Both the position numbers and the translations under genes were made by a program. From the NCBI GenBank assembly GCA_031422315.1, contig JANOQN010000066.1, positions 62,001 through 126,000 on the forward strand: 64,000 nucleotides of DNA, read 5' to 3'. The stretch is from JANNYA01 sp031422315 (GTDB lineage Bacteria > Pseudomonadota > Gammaproteobacteria > Xanthomonadales > SZUA-5). This document shows positions 36,201 to 43,553 of this stretch, piece by piece (position 1 is the stretch's first letter; each line of letters opens with the position of its first letter). A model generated the notes under the pieces. It was not told the origin of the DNA. It did no database searches and saw only the letters and a list, made by a program, of their open reading frames with translations.

Positions 36201-37589
36201 TACGGCACGCTGCCACACGGAAAATTCCCTGATTTCATCGTACCGCTCGTTGAGAGCAACTCAATTGAAGTAATGGCAGTTCTTGGCCCCGAACTGCTAG
36301 CGCAGCTATCAGAAAATGGGCTGGAGCACTTTTCGGGCCTGATGCAGCAAATTGAGGCAGCGGATTCAAGTGTGCAACGTTACTTTGAACCCTACTTGCA
36401 TCACGCACTAGATAATTGGCCACTTCAGTGCAATGGCCCATGGGTACGATCAAACCTTGAATCTGCGCTGCGCGTGCTTAGTAAACTGGTACGCAATTCA
36501 GGTGCGGCGCTATTCGCTCAAACCTGCGCTGCAAGCTTTAGCCAATGTGCGGAACAAGACCTGCGGAGAAGTTGGTTGCATGGTGTTTTTACGTTTAATA
36601 CTGCGCTGGGGTGCGCTCTTTTAATCGACGAAATGGCTAAGTCGCCGATCACTGTCGATGGATCCGCAGTGCTATTTGCGCACCTTTTTAATCGCCACAA
36701 TGGCGTGAATTTAGAATTTAATGACAATGATCAGCGTGCGAAATTGCTTGGGCAGCTGGTACGGCTCGTCTTTGGCCACGTGCGGCCAAGTGACGATATT
36801 CACCATCAAGGAGTATTTACGTCAGGGCCACGTGATCACGCCCAAGACGCACGCGAAATATTGCTTAGTGCGTTGCAGTCAACCAAAGGGCATGCAGCAC
36901 ACGAGGTGCGCACAATGCTTGCACAAGAAGCCGATTTTGCCTGCAGGAAAGATCGACTGATTTATTACTCGCGCGAACGCGTGGCAATTGAAACCGAACC
37001 AGCTGTGATTTCCGAAACCGATATTCGCGGTTTCTTTGTTACCGCCGAACTTCCTGCAAATACACGAGATCGCTTGTTCGACGTGATGCTACGTCGGCTA
37101 GAGCAAATTAAACACGACATTCAAAATCATGACTTTAGCGACCGCGGCTTATTGAAAAAAATTGATCAAGAATCGGATATGCAGCGTGCGGTGGCACTGA
37201 AGTTCGAGCAGAACGCTAAAGGCTTGTACAGCGTAGCCAGAGAGGAAGAAGTTGCGGATGCAAACAAAACTGACATTCGTTTGCAATCAAAAAGCTGCGA
37301 TCAGAAAGTCGCAGTCGAGATCAAGTTGGCAGAAAAAGACCGGTCCGTAAAGGATCTTGAAGACGCTTTGCATCACCAGTTGATTGGAAAATACTTGCGG
37401 CACGAAAACTGTCGAGGTGGATGCTTACTACTCACTTTGGCGGACCCAAAAAGGACCTGGCGACATCCCCAGACCAATGTGGTCATGAGTTTTGAACAAG
37501 TGATCGAGCACCTAAAAGAGCGTGCAAAGCAAGCCGAATTGGCGTCGAACTTGGTATATCGGTTGGCGGTGGTGGGAATAGCGCTTTGA
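33300..37589 (+). CDS. STAND-type NTPase with C-terminal PD-(D/E)XK nuclease, candidate defence protein
   Basis: The product is 1429 residues; GTG start with GAGG 9 nt upstream. Walker A LAEAGSGKS lies at residues 51-59, Walker B AWFFLDSVDEL near 111-120, and HIIVSSRPSDW (sensor-like) follows, the pattern of NACHT/STAND ATPases. A long helical middle region of about 1000 residues could be a sensor. The C-terminus has a nuclease-like core: KTDIRL (Asp near 1325), VAVEIKLAEKD (E-x-K near 1340-1342), then LHHQLIGKYLRHENCRGGCL. Fusions of STAND ATPases to such nucleases act in anti-phage defence. It is inserted, with mqsRA, between STM4011 and STM4014. Confidence 0.75.
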   Translation: MGKFIDLNRRFQELTSEDLGDPEVLADMSEHLMGTAQTWHDLLKLPRVVILAEAGSGKSREMKERAIALNAKSQYAFYLDLDALNERDLSELLSHVEESAFKAWLSGTELAWFFLDSVDELKLADGKLGQTLKRFAKSIACALNRAHIIVSSRPSDWLPIRDLEEISIHLPWRQVTQENSDAQLTAEEYFLDRIRARNLPQEKKAVTTPNKVVTVFALLPLSREMVTLYVADLIFEPGPFLEAIDSAHAWTFARRPLDLVSLIDRWAGEKALGNLSEQINANIAAKLQVDPERRDRAVLSATKAREGAQKLALALFLARKRSIKLIESAVDSERLIGALDAKTVLSDWTEAERQSLLRLALFDPATYGRVKFHHRSVEEYLAAQLLSAMHEKQQLTTPALLPLLFAEKYGVRTLIPSMRPIAAWLALSLPDVFREICAREPEVLLNYGDPGSLGVEDRAKILRSFASIYGSGGTRNLNVFLAQVSRLAHPGLGPTIRELWADGQINEDVRELLIELIWCGNLTGFTQILVETAFSQHFSITDRTRAILCLIQEQSETNLKRIVNSMLSEPESWPIEIAHSLATDLFPKYLSVVHLLSLIERNPDKEILAHGFRYSTGEICKKLDASSSLANELRDGLSGLIWLGCESVEFHQFHESQYAFLHESLWLLCRNQFLTEKSNHRYLRACCVAWLARSTYRNQDRDNAFQASLVADQIRRAEIFKIELDLLCGEDSAQDAWSQWRQMWEVGLLGNLRIADISWLQDACRQSAVLEAKLIALHGLHSLWNATGDQKISMQQLIEFADGNEDLLAEIAQLTKPYKESAEQIKWRKQDAARKLSDMDKEERLVASWKNWRNEILSAPVLAFSGTSCVANINTLYNWFNQRCSVSSRLWDRAQVVRAFNGEVADAALIALCVYWRTVTPQLSSVREERNTTLNVWWHGLFCLNADANKGAWANGLSVEECRLASVYGTLPHGKFPDFIVPLVESNSIEVMAVLGPELLAQLSENGLEHFSGLMQQIEAADSSVQRYFEPYLHHALDNWPLQCNGPWVRSNLESALRVLSKLVRNSGAALFAQTCAASFSQCAEQDLRRSWLHGVFTFNTALGCALLIDEMAKSPITVDGSAVLFAHLFNRHNGVNLEFNDNDQRAKLLGQLVRLVFGHVRPSDDIHHQGVFTSGPRDHAQDAREILLSALQSTKGHAAHEVRTMLAQEADFACRKDRLIYYSRERVAIETEPAVISETDIRGFFVTAELPANTRDRLFDVMLRRLEQIKHDIQNHDFSDRGLLKKIDQESDMQRAVALKFEQNAKGLYSVAREEEVADANKTDIRLQSKSCDQKVAVEIKLAEKDRSVKDLEDALHHQLIGKYLRHENCRGGCLLLTLADPKRTWRHPQTNVVMSFEQVIEHLKERAKQAELASNLVYRLAVVGIAL

Positions 37590-37597
37590 CGCAGTCC

Positions 37598-38644
37598 TCA
37601 TCGCGGCAACCCCAAACAAGCCCTACCAATCGCCTTGTAAGCATCCTCACCACAGTCAATAAGCCCAGGCAGCAAATCACCAAACGCATTGATTTCACCG
37701 ATATAGGGTCGGCCTCTGAGATCAAGCAAAACGTCAACTCCGGCGTATAAGCTGCCTGGAAAACACGCAGCCGCCTGTTCTGCGAGGCGCGACGCTGCAG
37801 CTATTGAACCTTCTAAACCGCTCGGATTGGCGCGGCAATTACCAAGATGCAAGTTGGTCATCGGTGTTTGGCTTTGGCGCAGCACGAAATGGCGGGCTTT
37901 TCCGGCGATCACTAGTATTCGCAGGTCCACTACGCCGCCTTGCAGGCTGAGTTTTGGAATCCACGTTTCGGCAATCATGCCGTGCGGCAAAAGCCGGCTA
38001 AGAATGAATTCTATTTGCTCCCACGATTCGTAAGTTTGCACGCGCAGGCTGTTGAACAATCGCGTGCCTGCTATCCGCATCGGGCTTTTGAGCTGTTGAT
38101 GCGTGGGCGTCCAGCGTAGCGCGCACACGCCGGAGCTGGAGGAGCCGTGTAAGGGCTTTAGAAAAATTCGGCCGTGCTCGGCGCGCTGTTTTTGCCATGC
38201 TGAGTAGCTGGCCGGTGCCAAAGTCGATGGCGGGCGGCTCAAGCCCGCGCGCAAAAATCGTTGATGGCTTTGCCATTTATCGAACATCACTGCGATGTCG
38301 CTCGGCGCGTTGAATGCGGGCAATTGCCAGGCCTCGATGCGCCGCAATAACGCGCAATAACCGCGATGAAATTCGCGCAGATACGCGACTTCTCCGTGTT
38401 CGAGCCCAGCATCTTTGGGGCCGCCGCCTAGGGCGATTAACTGGCTGGCAAGCGCGGCGTTCTCACCTGGGGAATCGATGCGCAGTACGTCCACGATTGG
38501 CGCTGCGCTCGGCAGCGCTTGGTAGTCAATCAATGTGGGCCTTGGCTGGCCTAAGTTAGTCCAGGCCGTGCAAAAATCTCGAATCCGGCGATTCTCAAGA
38601 TTGCCGACCAAGCCCAAGCGTACGGGCCGATTCACCCGGTCCAT
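37598..38644 (-). CDS. STM4014-family ATP-grasp-like protein
   Basis: The 348-residue protein has a C-terminal ATP-grasp-like half: DKWQSHQRFLRAGLSRPPS, GRIFLKPLHGSSSSGVCALR (ATP-binding strand and Gly/Ser loop), DLRILVIAGKARHFVLRQS, and GEINAFGDLLPGL (metal site). It is part of the STM4011-4015 cassette but lies on the minus strand, converging on the STAND gene with an 8-bp gap. It is 10 bp downstream of the STM4015-like gene. An ATP-dependent ligase role is inference. Confidence 0.85.
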   Translation of the reverse strand: MDRVNRPVRLGLVGNLENRRIRDFCTAWTNLGQPRPTLIDYQALPSAAPIVDVLRIDSPGENAALASQLIALGGGPKDAGLEHGEVAYLREFHRGYCALLRRIEAWQLPAFNAPSDIAVMFDKWQSHQRFLRAGLSRPPSTLAPASYSAWQKQRAEHGRIFLKPLHGSSSSGVCALRWTPTHQQLKSPMRIAGTRLFNSLRVQTYESWEQIEFILSRLLPHGMIAETWIPKLSLQGGVVDLRILVIAGKARHFVLRQSQTPMTNLHLGNCRANPSGLEGSIAAASRLAEQAAACFPGSLYAGVDVLLDLRGRPYIGEINAFGDLLPGLIDCGEDAYKAIGRACLGLPR

Positions 38645-38654
38645 TCAATTCAGG

Positions 38655-39833
38655 TTATTCGCCGACTGCGACGAAGCGGTCCTCTTCATCCGCATCGATA
38701 TCCGCAGGGCTAGTGGCATCTACCGCAAAAGGCAATGCGCGCAGCCGCTTGACCATTTCCGGGCTCATAAAGTGATAGTGCAAATTAAGCTTTTTCAAGG
38801 TGCTGTCTTTTAAGCTCAGCAGCGCTTCGCCGCCGATATCAGTTAAGGTACCTAAGGATAAATCTAGCGTCTCAAGCCTTTGGACTAGCGGGCTGGTCGC
38901 TACCGCAGCGGCGATCTCATCAACCATATCGCTATTTCTAAGCCCGAGATATTTGAGCTTTGGGAACAGCTTGCCGGATAGCAATGGCTGTAGATCCAGC
39001 ATGGTGACGTTCGCGCCGTACTCATCCGTGCCCAGCCAAAGCTCCAGATGTTCAAGCTGCGCGAAATCGCTGCTGCACACGCCTTTTAGCACGCTGGCGT
39101 CCATACCGCCGGTTTCCATCGCCAAGGCGCGCATTCCTGCGTGCTTGGTTGGCGTGAGTTTTAACTCGGTGCCACCGCGCGTGCGCAGCAGTTGCAAGCT
39201 CGGAAACGCCTGTAAAAGTGGTGCCAAATCACTCTGGTAAATCCACGACATTTCGTTTTCTTCGCTGGTCACATCACCTATAAAAATGGCCACAAGTTTA
39301 GGCAAGCGCTCGCGATTTTTAATCAGTAAATTCAACACTTCTTCGGATGACTTAGAAGAATCATCAGCAAACCACGCGCCGATCACCAGCGCGGTTGCAT
39401 CAAGCGCTACCGTTGTAGCTAAGAAGTGTTCCAGCGATGGGATCAGCAAATCGTCATCCCAATCACTGCGAAATCGATAGGCCACGTCACTACGAGCCGG
39501 CTTGTCCATCGCGTAGTCAACTACGCGCATGCCAACGAAGGTGCCGGCGTTGCGGGAAATATCGTCACGCTGATTGATGTTGGCAAAAGCGGCGGCGGGC
39601 AAGGCGCCCTCGCTCGAGGGTTCGGCGGCATCGACGTAGCCTTTGCCCAGCTTTTCTTTGATCAACTTTTCTGCGTCTTTAACGGCTAAGGCTTCAGTGT
39701 CGAAGGATTTGCTGGTTTCCTGGCCGGTAGATCCAATGCGGCCGTAGGTGACGGTGTAGGCGGCTCCAGCTTGGCTAATGTTCCAAAATTTGCTGGATTT
39801 TGCATCCATGTAAATCAGTTTTCGGTTAAGCAT
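38655..39833 (-). CDS. STM4015-family protein: WGR domain plus leucine-rich repeats
   Basis: The 392-residue protein has a WGR domain at residues 1-70 (RKLIYMDAKSSKFWNI, VTYGRIGSTGQ). After a linker an STM4015-type region with irregular leucine-rich repeats follows: LVAIFIGDVTSEENEMSWIY, LEHLELWLGTDEYGANVTML, FPKLKYLGLRNSD, LQRLETLDLSL-like, LKKLNLHYHFM. The whole resembles a binding scaffold. It is the first gene of a two-gene minus-strand operon with the STM4014-like gene. It could be a recognition protein or the substrate of the two radical SAM enzymes; both are inference. Confidence 0.85.
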   Translation of the reverse strand: MLNRKLIYMDAKSSKFWNISQAGAAYTVTYGRIGSTGQETSKSFDTEALAVKDAEKLIKEKLGKGYVDAAEPSSEGALPAAAFANINQRDDISRNAGTFVGMRVVDYAMDKPARSDVAYRFRSDWDDDLLIPSLEHFLATTVALDATALVIGAWFADDSSKSSEEVLNLLIKNRERLPKLVAIFIGDVTSEENEMSWIYQSDLAPLLQAFPSLQLLRTRGGTELKLTPTKHAGMRALAMETGGMDASVLKGVCSSDFAQLEHLELWLGTDEYGANVTMLDLQPLLSGKLFPKLKYLGLRNSDMVDEIAAAVATSPLVQRLETLDLSLGTLTDIGGEALLSLKDSTLKKLNLHYHFMSPEMVKRLRALPFAVDATSPADIDADEEDRFVAVGE

Positions 39834-39894
39834 GTGAGTTCCTGGCGGTGCGGTAGGTTAGCTTTTCTTGATCAGCAAGGTAGTCGACGGGTGA

Positions 39895-40401
39895 TCAGTG
39901 ATGATGCTCATGCGCCTTAGTATCGCTGGCGGATTCTGCCGGCGCTTGCTCAACATTGACGTCAACCACTACTTTGCCAATTTTTTCAAAATCCAGCGTA
40001 ATTGGAAAGCTGCTGCCTTCACTCAAACCAGCTTTTAGGCCAATCAACATCACGTGCAAGCCGCCTGGGGCGAATTCCACGCGGCCACCGGCTGGAATTT
40101 CCACGCTCGTTTGCTGGCGCATGCTGGATTTGCCGCTGGCATCAATCTCGCTTAAGTGCATTTCAGCGGATTTGGCACATTCGCAGCTGACGCTTAATAA
40201 CTTTGCTGCATTTTCACCGTTGTTTTCGAGCGCCATGTAAACCACGCCCATGCTGGCTTTGGGCGGGGTGGGCCGGCTCCACGGGTGATCGATTTTCACG
40301 CTATCGAGTTGAAATTCGTGGGCGTTCACAGCACCGGTCATTACGCCCGATACACCGACTGCTGCGACCAAAATTGCACTAAGTCTTTGCCTATGATTCA
40401 T
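39895..40401 (-). CDS. PCu(A)C periplasmic copper chaperone
   Basis: The 168-residue protein has a signal peptide (ILVAAVGVSGVMTGAVNA). The mature part has the DUF461/PCu(A)C copper site residues in SAEMHLSE and MRQQ, then PGGLHVMLIGLK, plus a C-terminal His-rich tail (KAHEHHH) that may add copper binding. It delivers Cu(I) to cytochrome oxidase. It appears monocistronic. Confidence 0.93.
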   Translation of the reverse strand: MNHRQRLSAILVAAVGVSGVMTGAVNAHEFQLDSVKIDHPWSRPTPPKASMGVVYMALENNGENAAKLLSVSCECAKSAEMHLSEIDASGKSSMRQQTSVEIPAGGRVEFAPGGLHVMLIGLKAGLSEGSSFPITLDFEKIGKVVVDVNVEQAPAESASDTKAHEHHH

Positions 40402-40508
40402 GTTGAGCGCTCCAAAAAAGATGTAAAAGTTTAGCAGTTTGGCGCAGATTGAATGCTAAAGCGGGTGCTTTAATAGCGGCAAAATAACCTAGCCGCTATC
40501 ATCAAATC

Positions 40509-43466
40509 ATGAAGACCGCGCCCCACTGCCGACATTGGCTCCTTATTGGATGCATGCTGCTTGCGAACTCAGTAGCGGCGCAGTCAGCCGCAACTACCGC
40601 GCAATCCAATGCGCTTGCAAATGAACTCATCGGCATACCTTTTGTACAGGCGTTTGGGCCCGAGCAGCATGGCGCAGTGCCGGAAGTGTGGGCTATTACG
40701 CAGGCTGACAACGGCGATGTGCTAGCCAGCTCCGATGATGGCCTGATTGTGCGTAGCGGCGGGCGCTTTGAGCTCATCGCTATGCCGGAAATGGAGGAAG
40801 TTACCGCCATGGCGGCCTGCGGCGCGCGCGTTGCGGTTGGCGGTTATGAGCGCTTTGGCCATTTTGAACTTAACGCTATCGGAAGTTGGGCCTATCAGGC
40901 GGGCGCAGTGCCCACGCAGGTGCGGCTTTCCAGAGTACCGGATGTTGGTTGTCGGCAAGGCAGCAGCTATTTCGCTGGATTGCACTGGCTGCTGATTCAA
41001 GAACCCAAGCCCTCGCCGGTGCCAGCGCCAGCAGAGGGTAAACCGATAGCAGAGCCCGCTATCAAAGCAATCCATAGCAAAGCTGAGCTTTCAGGTTTGT
41101 TCAATACCAGCCAGGGCATGCTCGTTAGCGGTTTTGCAGGCGGCTTGTATCAAATTGAAGAGGATCAACTTAAACCACTGCCTGGTGCAGATCAGCTGCC
41201 GCCTGAAACCATTATGGGCCTGGTCGAGCAAGAACGCGCTTTGCTGGTGTTTTTGCGCCATTCCGGGCTATGGAAGCTGCAAGATGGCGCAGTAGAAAAG
41301 CTAGCGCTGCCCTATCAAAGTGCGCTCAGCCAATCCATGCCGTATGTGGTGCGAGCTATGGCGGATGGCAGCATTGCCATCGGCACTAGCACCGGCGAGC
41401 TATGGTGGCTAAGGCAGGATTTATCGCTACGGCTACGTTTCCAAATCGATAGCGACGACGTATTGGCGATGACAGCTGATGCTGAGCAAGGGCTTTGGGT
41501 GACGTCACGCCGCGCGATGTACCGAGTTTCTTGGCCTTCGCCCTGGACGCTATTTGATGCGCGCTTTGGGTTGCGCGGCTCGCCTGCAAAAATGGCGTTT
41601 TACAAAGGCCGGGCGTTTGTTGCAACCTCGCTCGGCGTGTTTGAACAAACTCCCGCACAGCGTTTTGAAATGGTGGGTATTGCCAACGAACAAAGCCTTG
41701 ACTTAGCCATAACTGCTGATGGACTTTTAAGTGCTTATACGCGTGGGGCTTACAGCGTGGATCGCAAGGAATTTATTCCCGCAACAAGGGCGCTTGATGT
41801 ATTTAGTTTTTACGTTGACGCAGAACGCTTAGATCGACTATTCATCATTCACTACAATGGCGTGGCAGTGTTCGAGTTTCGGCAAAATGCCTGGCTGCAA
41901 GTCGCAGAACTCGGCGAAACGACACGCCAAGCCGGTTCGATGCTGAAAATAGCCACTAATGAGTACCTGCTAGACAACGCAAATGGCTTCGCCATGCGGG
42001 TTCGGCTAAACCCAGATGGCACGCTGGCAGATATTCAAGACACCCAAGGCGCACCGCCTGGCGCAAGTGCGCTATTTAAATTCCCTGAGGGGCCGGTGAT
42101 TGCGCAGGATAGTCAGCTTTTTCTTTGGCAGGGCGATCAATGGCACCGCAGCCAAGCGCTCGAACAAGTTGTCGGGGCAAATGACATCAATGTGAGTTAT
42201 GTCAGTAAAACAGGCCATCATTGGGTTGCCGGGCCACGTTTTTTCGCCATGCGCGAGCAAAAAAGCGCTGCCTTCGTGCCGTTCGCCATGCCCAGCCCTG
42301 GCATGCGCAATGATTGCTTGGTGCCGAGCGCCAATGGAATTTATCTGTGTACAACGCGCGGCTTGGTGCGCTTTTCCAGTGTGGGCGCAGGCACTCAGCC
42401 AGCACAGTTCAAAACGCAAATCGTAAGGGCGGCAATCGACGGTGTGCCCGCGCCACTCAAAGGTGCGCTGCGGTTCAATACCGATTCGCGCATTCAGTTC
42501 CAGTTTTCAGTTGACAGCGTGCTCGCTCCGGTGCGCTATCGCAGCCGCCTGGTCAGCAAAAGCGCGCCAAATTCAGCGCGTTGGAGTGATTTTAGCGATC
42601 AGGCCAGCTTTAGCCTGCAAGCATTGCCGCCCGATACCTATTTGATTGAAGCGCAGGCGCAAACTTCAGATTTGCGTTCCGCAGGTGTAGCAGCGCTTGA
42701 ATTTGTGGTGCAAGGTAATTTTTGGAGTGGCGCATCGGGCCGCGCCTTACGCTGGGCACTGGCATTGGCCAGCGCAGCGCTATTGCTGGCGATTTTACTG
42801 ATGCTGCGAAACATCGTATTAGCACGCACCGCGCGCACGCTGCATGCGGAAGTAGCGCGCCGAACTTTAACCTTGGCGGAGCAAACGCAAGTATTGCAAC
42901 AGGCTAACTTACAGCTTGCCGCGCTAGCGCATTTGGATGGCCTAACCGGCATTGCAAATCGTCGCGAATTTGATAATCGCCTGCAGGCCTGGCTTGCCCC
43001 GCCGAGCGTACGTTCTACGCTAGTGCTGGCGCTATTGGATCTAGATTATTTCAAAGGATTTAACGACAGCAACGGGCATTTAGCAGGTGATGATCTACTC
43101 GTTCGATTTGCAAGTTTTGTCGGCAAAATTCCGTGTGCTGAGGCCGATGAATTGCTATTTGCGCGCGTTGGCGGCGAAGAATTCGCGCTATTGCTGAAAA
43201 TTCCCTCTGGCCAAACGCTAGATTTTGTCCACCCATGGCTAGAATCCATTCGAGCGGAAGTTCAGCGCGCGTTTGCCGATGTCAGTTTAACGATTAGCCT
43301 TGGCTATCAGCAGCTCAAGCTGCCAATTGATTTGGGCGCCGAGGTGGATATCAGCATTAAAAACGCCAAAGAGGCGTTGATTGAGGCGGCGGATCGCGCG
43401 CTCTATCGTGCCAAACACGCGGGCCGTAACCGCATTTTTGCGGCCGCTGTAGACGAGGCTATGTAG
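40509..43466 (+). CDS. Periplasmic-sensor diguanylate cyclase (two-component-type propeller plus GGDEF)
   Basis: The 985-residue protein has a signal peptide (LLIGCMLLANSVAAQ). A periplasmic sensor of about 600 residues follows with seven-bladed-type repeats (EVWAITQADNGDVLASSDDG; GLWVTSRRAMYRVSW), then a Y_Y_Y-like beta domain to about 735. A TM segment (WALALASAALLLAILLML) lies near 750-770, then a short coiled coil, then GGDEF: HLDGLTGIANRREFDNRL, DLDYFKGFNDSNGHLAGDDL and the active-site GGEEF near 888. It links an external signal to c-di-GMP. Confidence 0.92.
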   Translation: MKTAPHCRHWLLIGCMLLANSVAAQSAATTAQSNALANELIGIPFVQAFGPEQHGAVPEVWAITQADNGDVLASSDDGLIVRSGGRFELIAMPEMEEVTAMAACGARVAVGGYERFGHFELNAIGSWAYQAGAVPTQVRLSRVPDVGCRQGSSYFAGLHWLLIQEPKPSPVPAPAEGKPIAEPAIKAIHSKAELSGLFNTSQGMLVSGFAGGLYQIEEDQLKPLPGADQLPPETIMGLVEQERALLVFLRHSGLWKLQDGAVEKLALPYQSALSQSMPYVVRAMADGSIAIGTSTGELWWLRQDLSLRLRFQIDSDDVLAMTADAEQGLWVTSRRAMYRVSWPSPWTLFDARFGLRGSPAKMAFYKGRAFVATSLGVFEQTPAQRFEMVGIANEQSLDLAITADGLLSAYTRGAYSVDRKEFIPATRALDVFSFYVDAERLDRLFIIHYNGVAVFEFRQNAWLQVAELGETTRQAGSMLKIATNEYLLDNANGFAMRVRLNPDGTLADIQDTQGAPPGASALFKFPEGPVIAQDSQLFLWQGDQWHRSQALEQVVGANDINVSYVSKTGHHWVAGPRFFAMREQKSAAFVPFAMPSPGMRNDCLVPSANGIYLCTTRGLVRFSSVGAGTQPAQFKTQIVRAAIDGVPAPLKGALRFNTDSRIQFQFSVDSVLAPVRYRSRLVSKSAPNSARWSDFSDQASFSLQALPPDTYLIEAQAQTSDLRSAGVAALEFVVQGNFWSGASGRALRWALALASAALLLAILLMLRNIVLARTARTLHAEVARRTLTLAEQTQVLQQANLQLAALAHLDGLTGIANRREFDNRLQAWLAPPSVRSTLVLALLDLDYFKGFNDSNGHLAGDDLLVRFASFVGKIPCAEADELLFARVGGEEFALLLKIPSGQTLDFVHPWLESIRAEVQRAFADVSLTISLGYQQLKLPIDLGAEVDISIKNAKEALIEAADRALYRAKHAGRNRIFAAAVDEAM

Positions 43467-43516
43467 CGCTCGCGAATGCGCGTGAGTTATGAAAACAGTG
43501 TTTTCAGTGGTTCCAC

Positions 43517-43545
43517 TCTACCTCGTCATCCCGGCGCAGGCACGA
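43517..43545. repeat. Left half of dispersed GTCATCC repeat
   Basis: CCTCGTCATCCCGGCGCAGG matches the left arm of the copies at 8104 and 25934. It lies in the convergent gap between the diguanylate cyclase and photolyase-fusion genes. Confidence 0.55.
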
Positions 43546-43553
43546 ACAATCCC

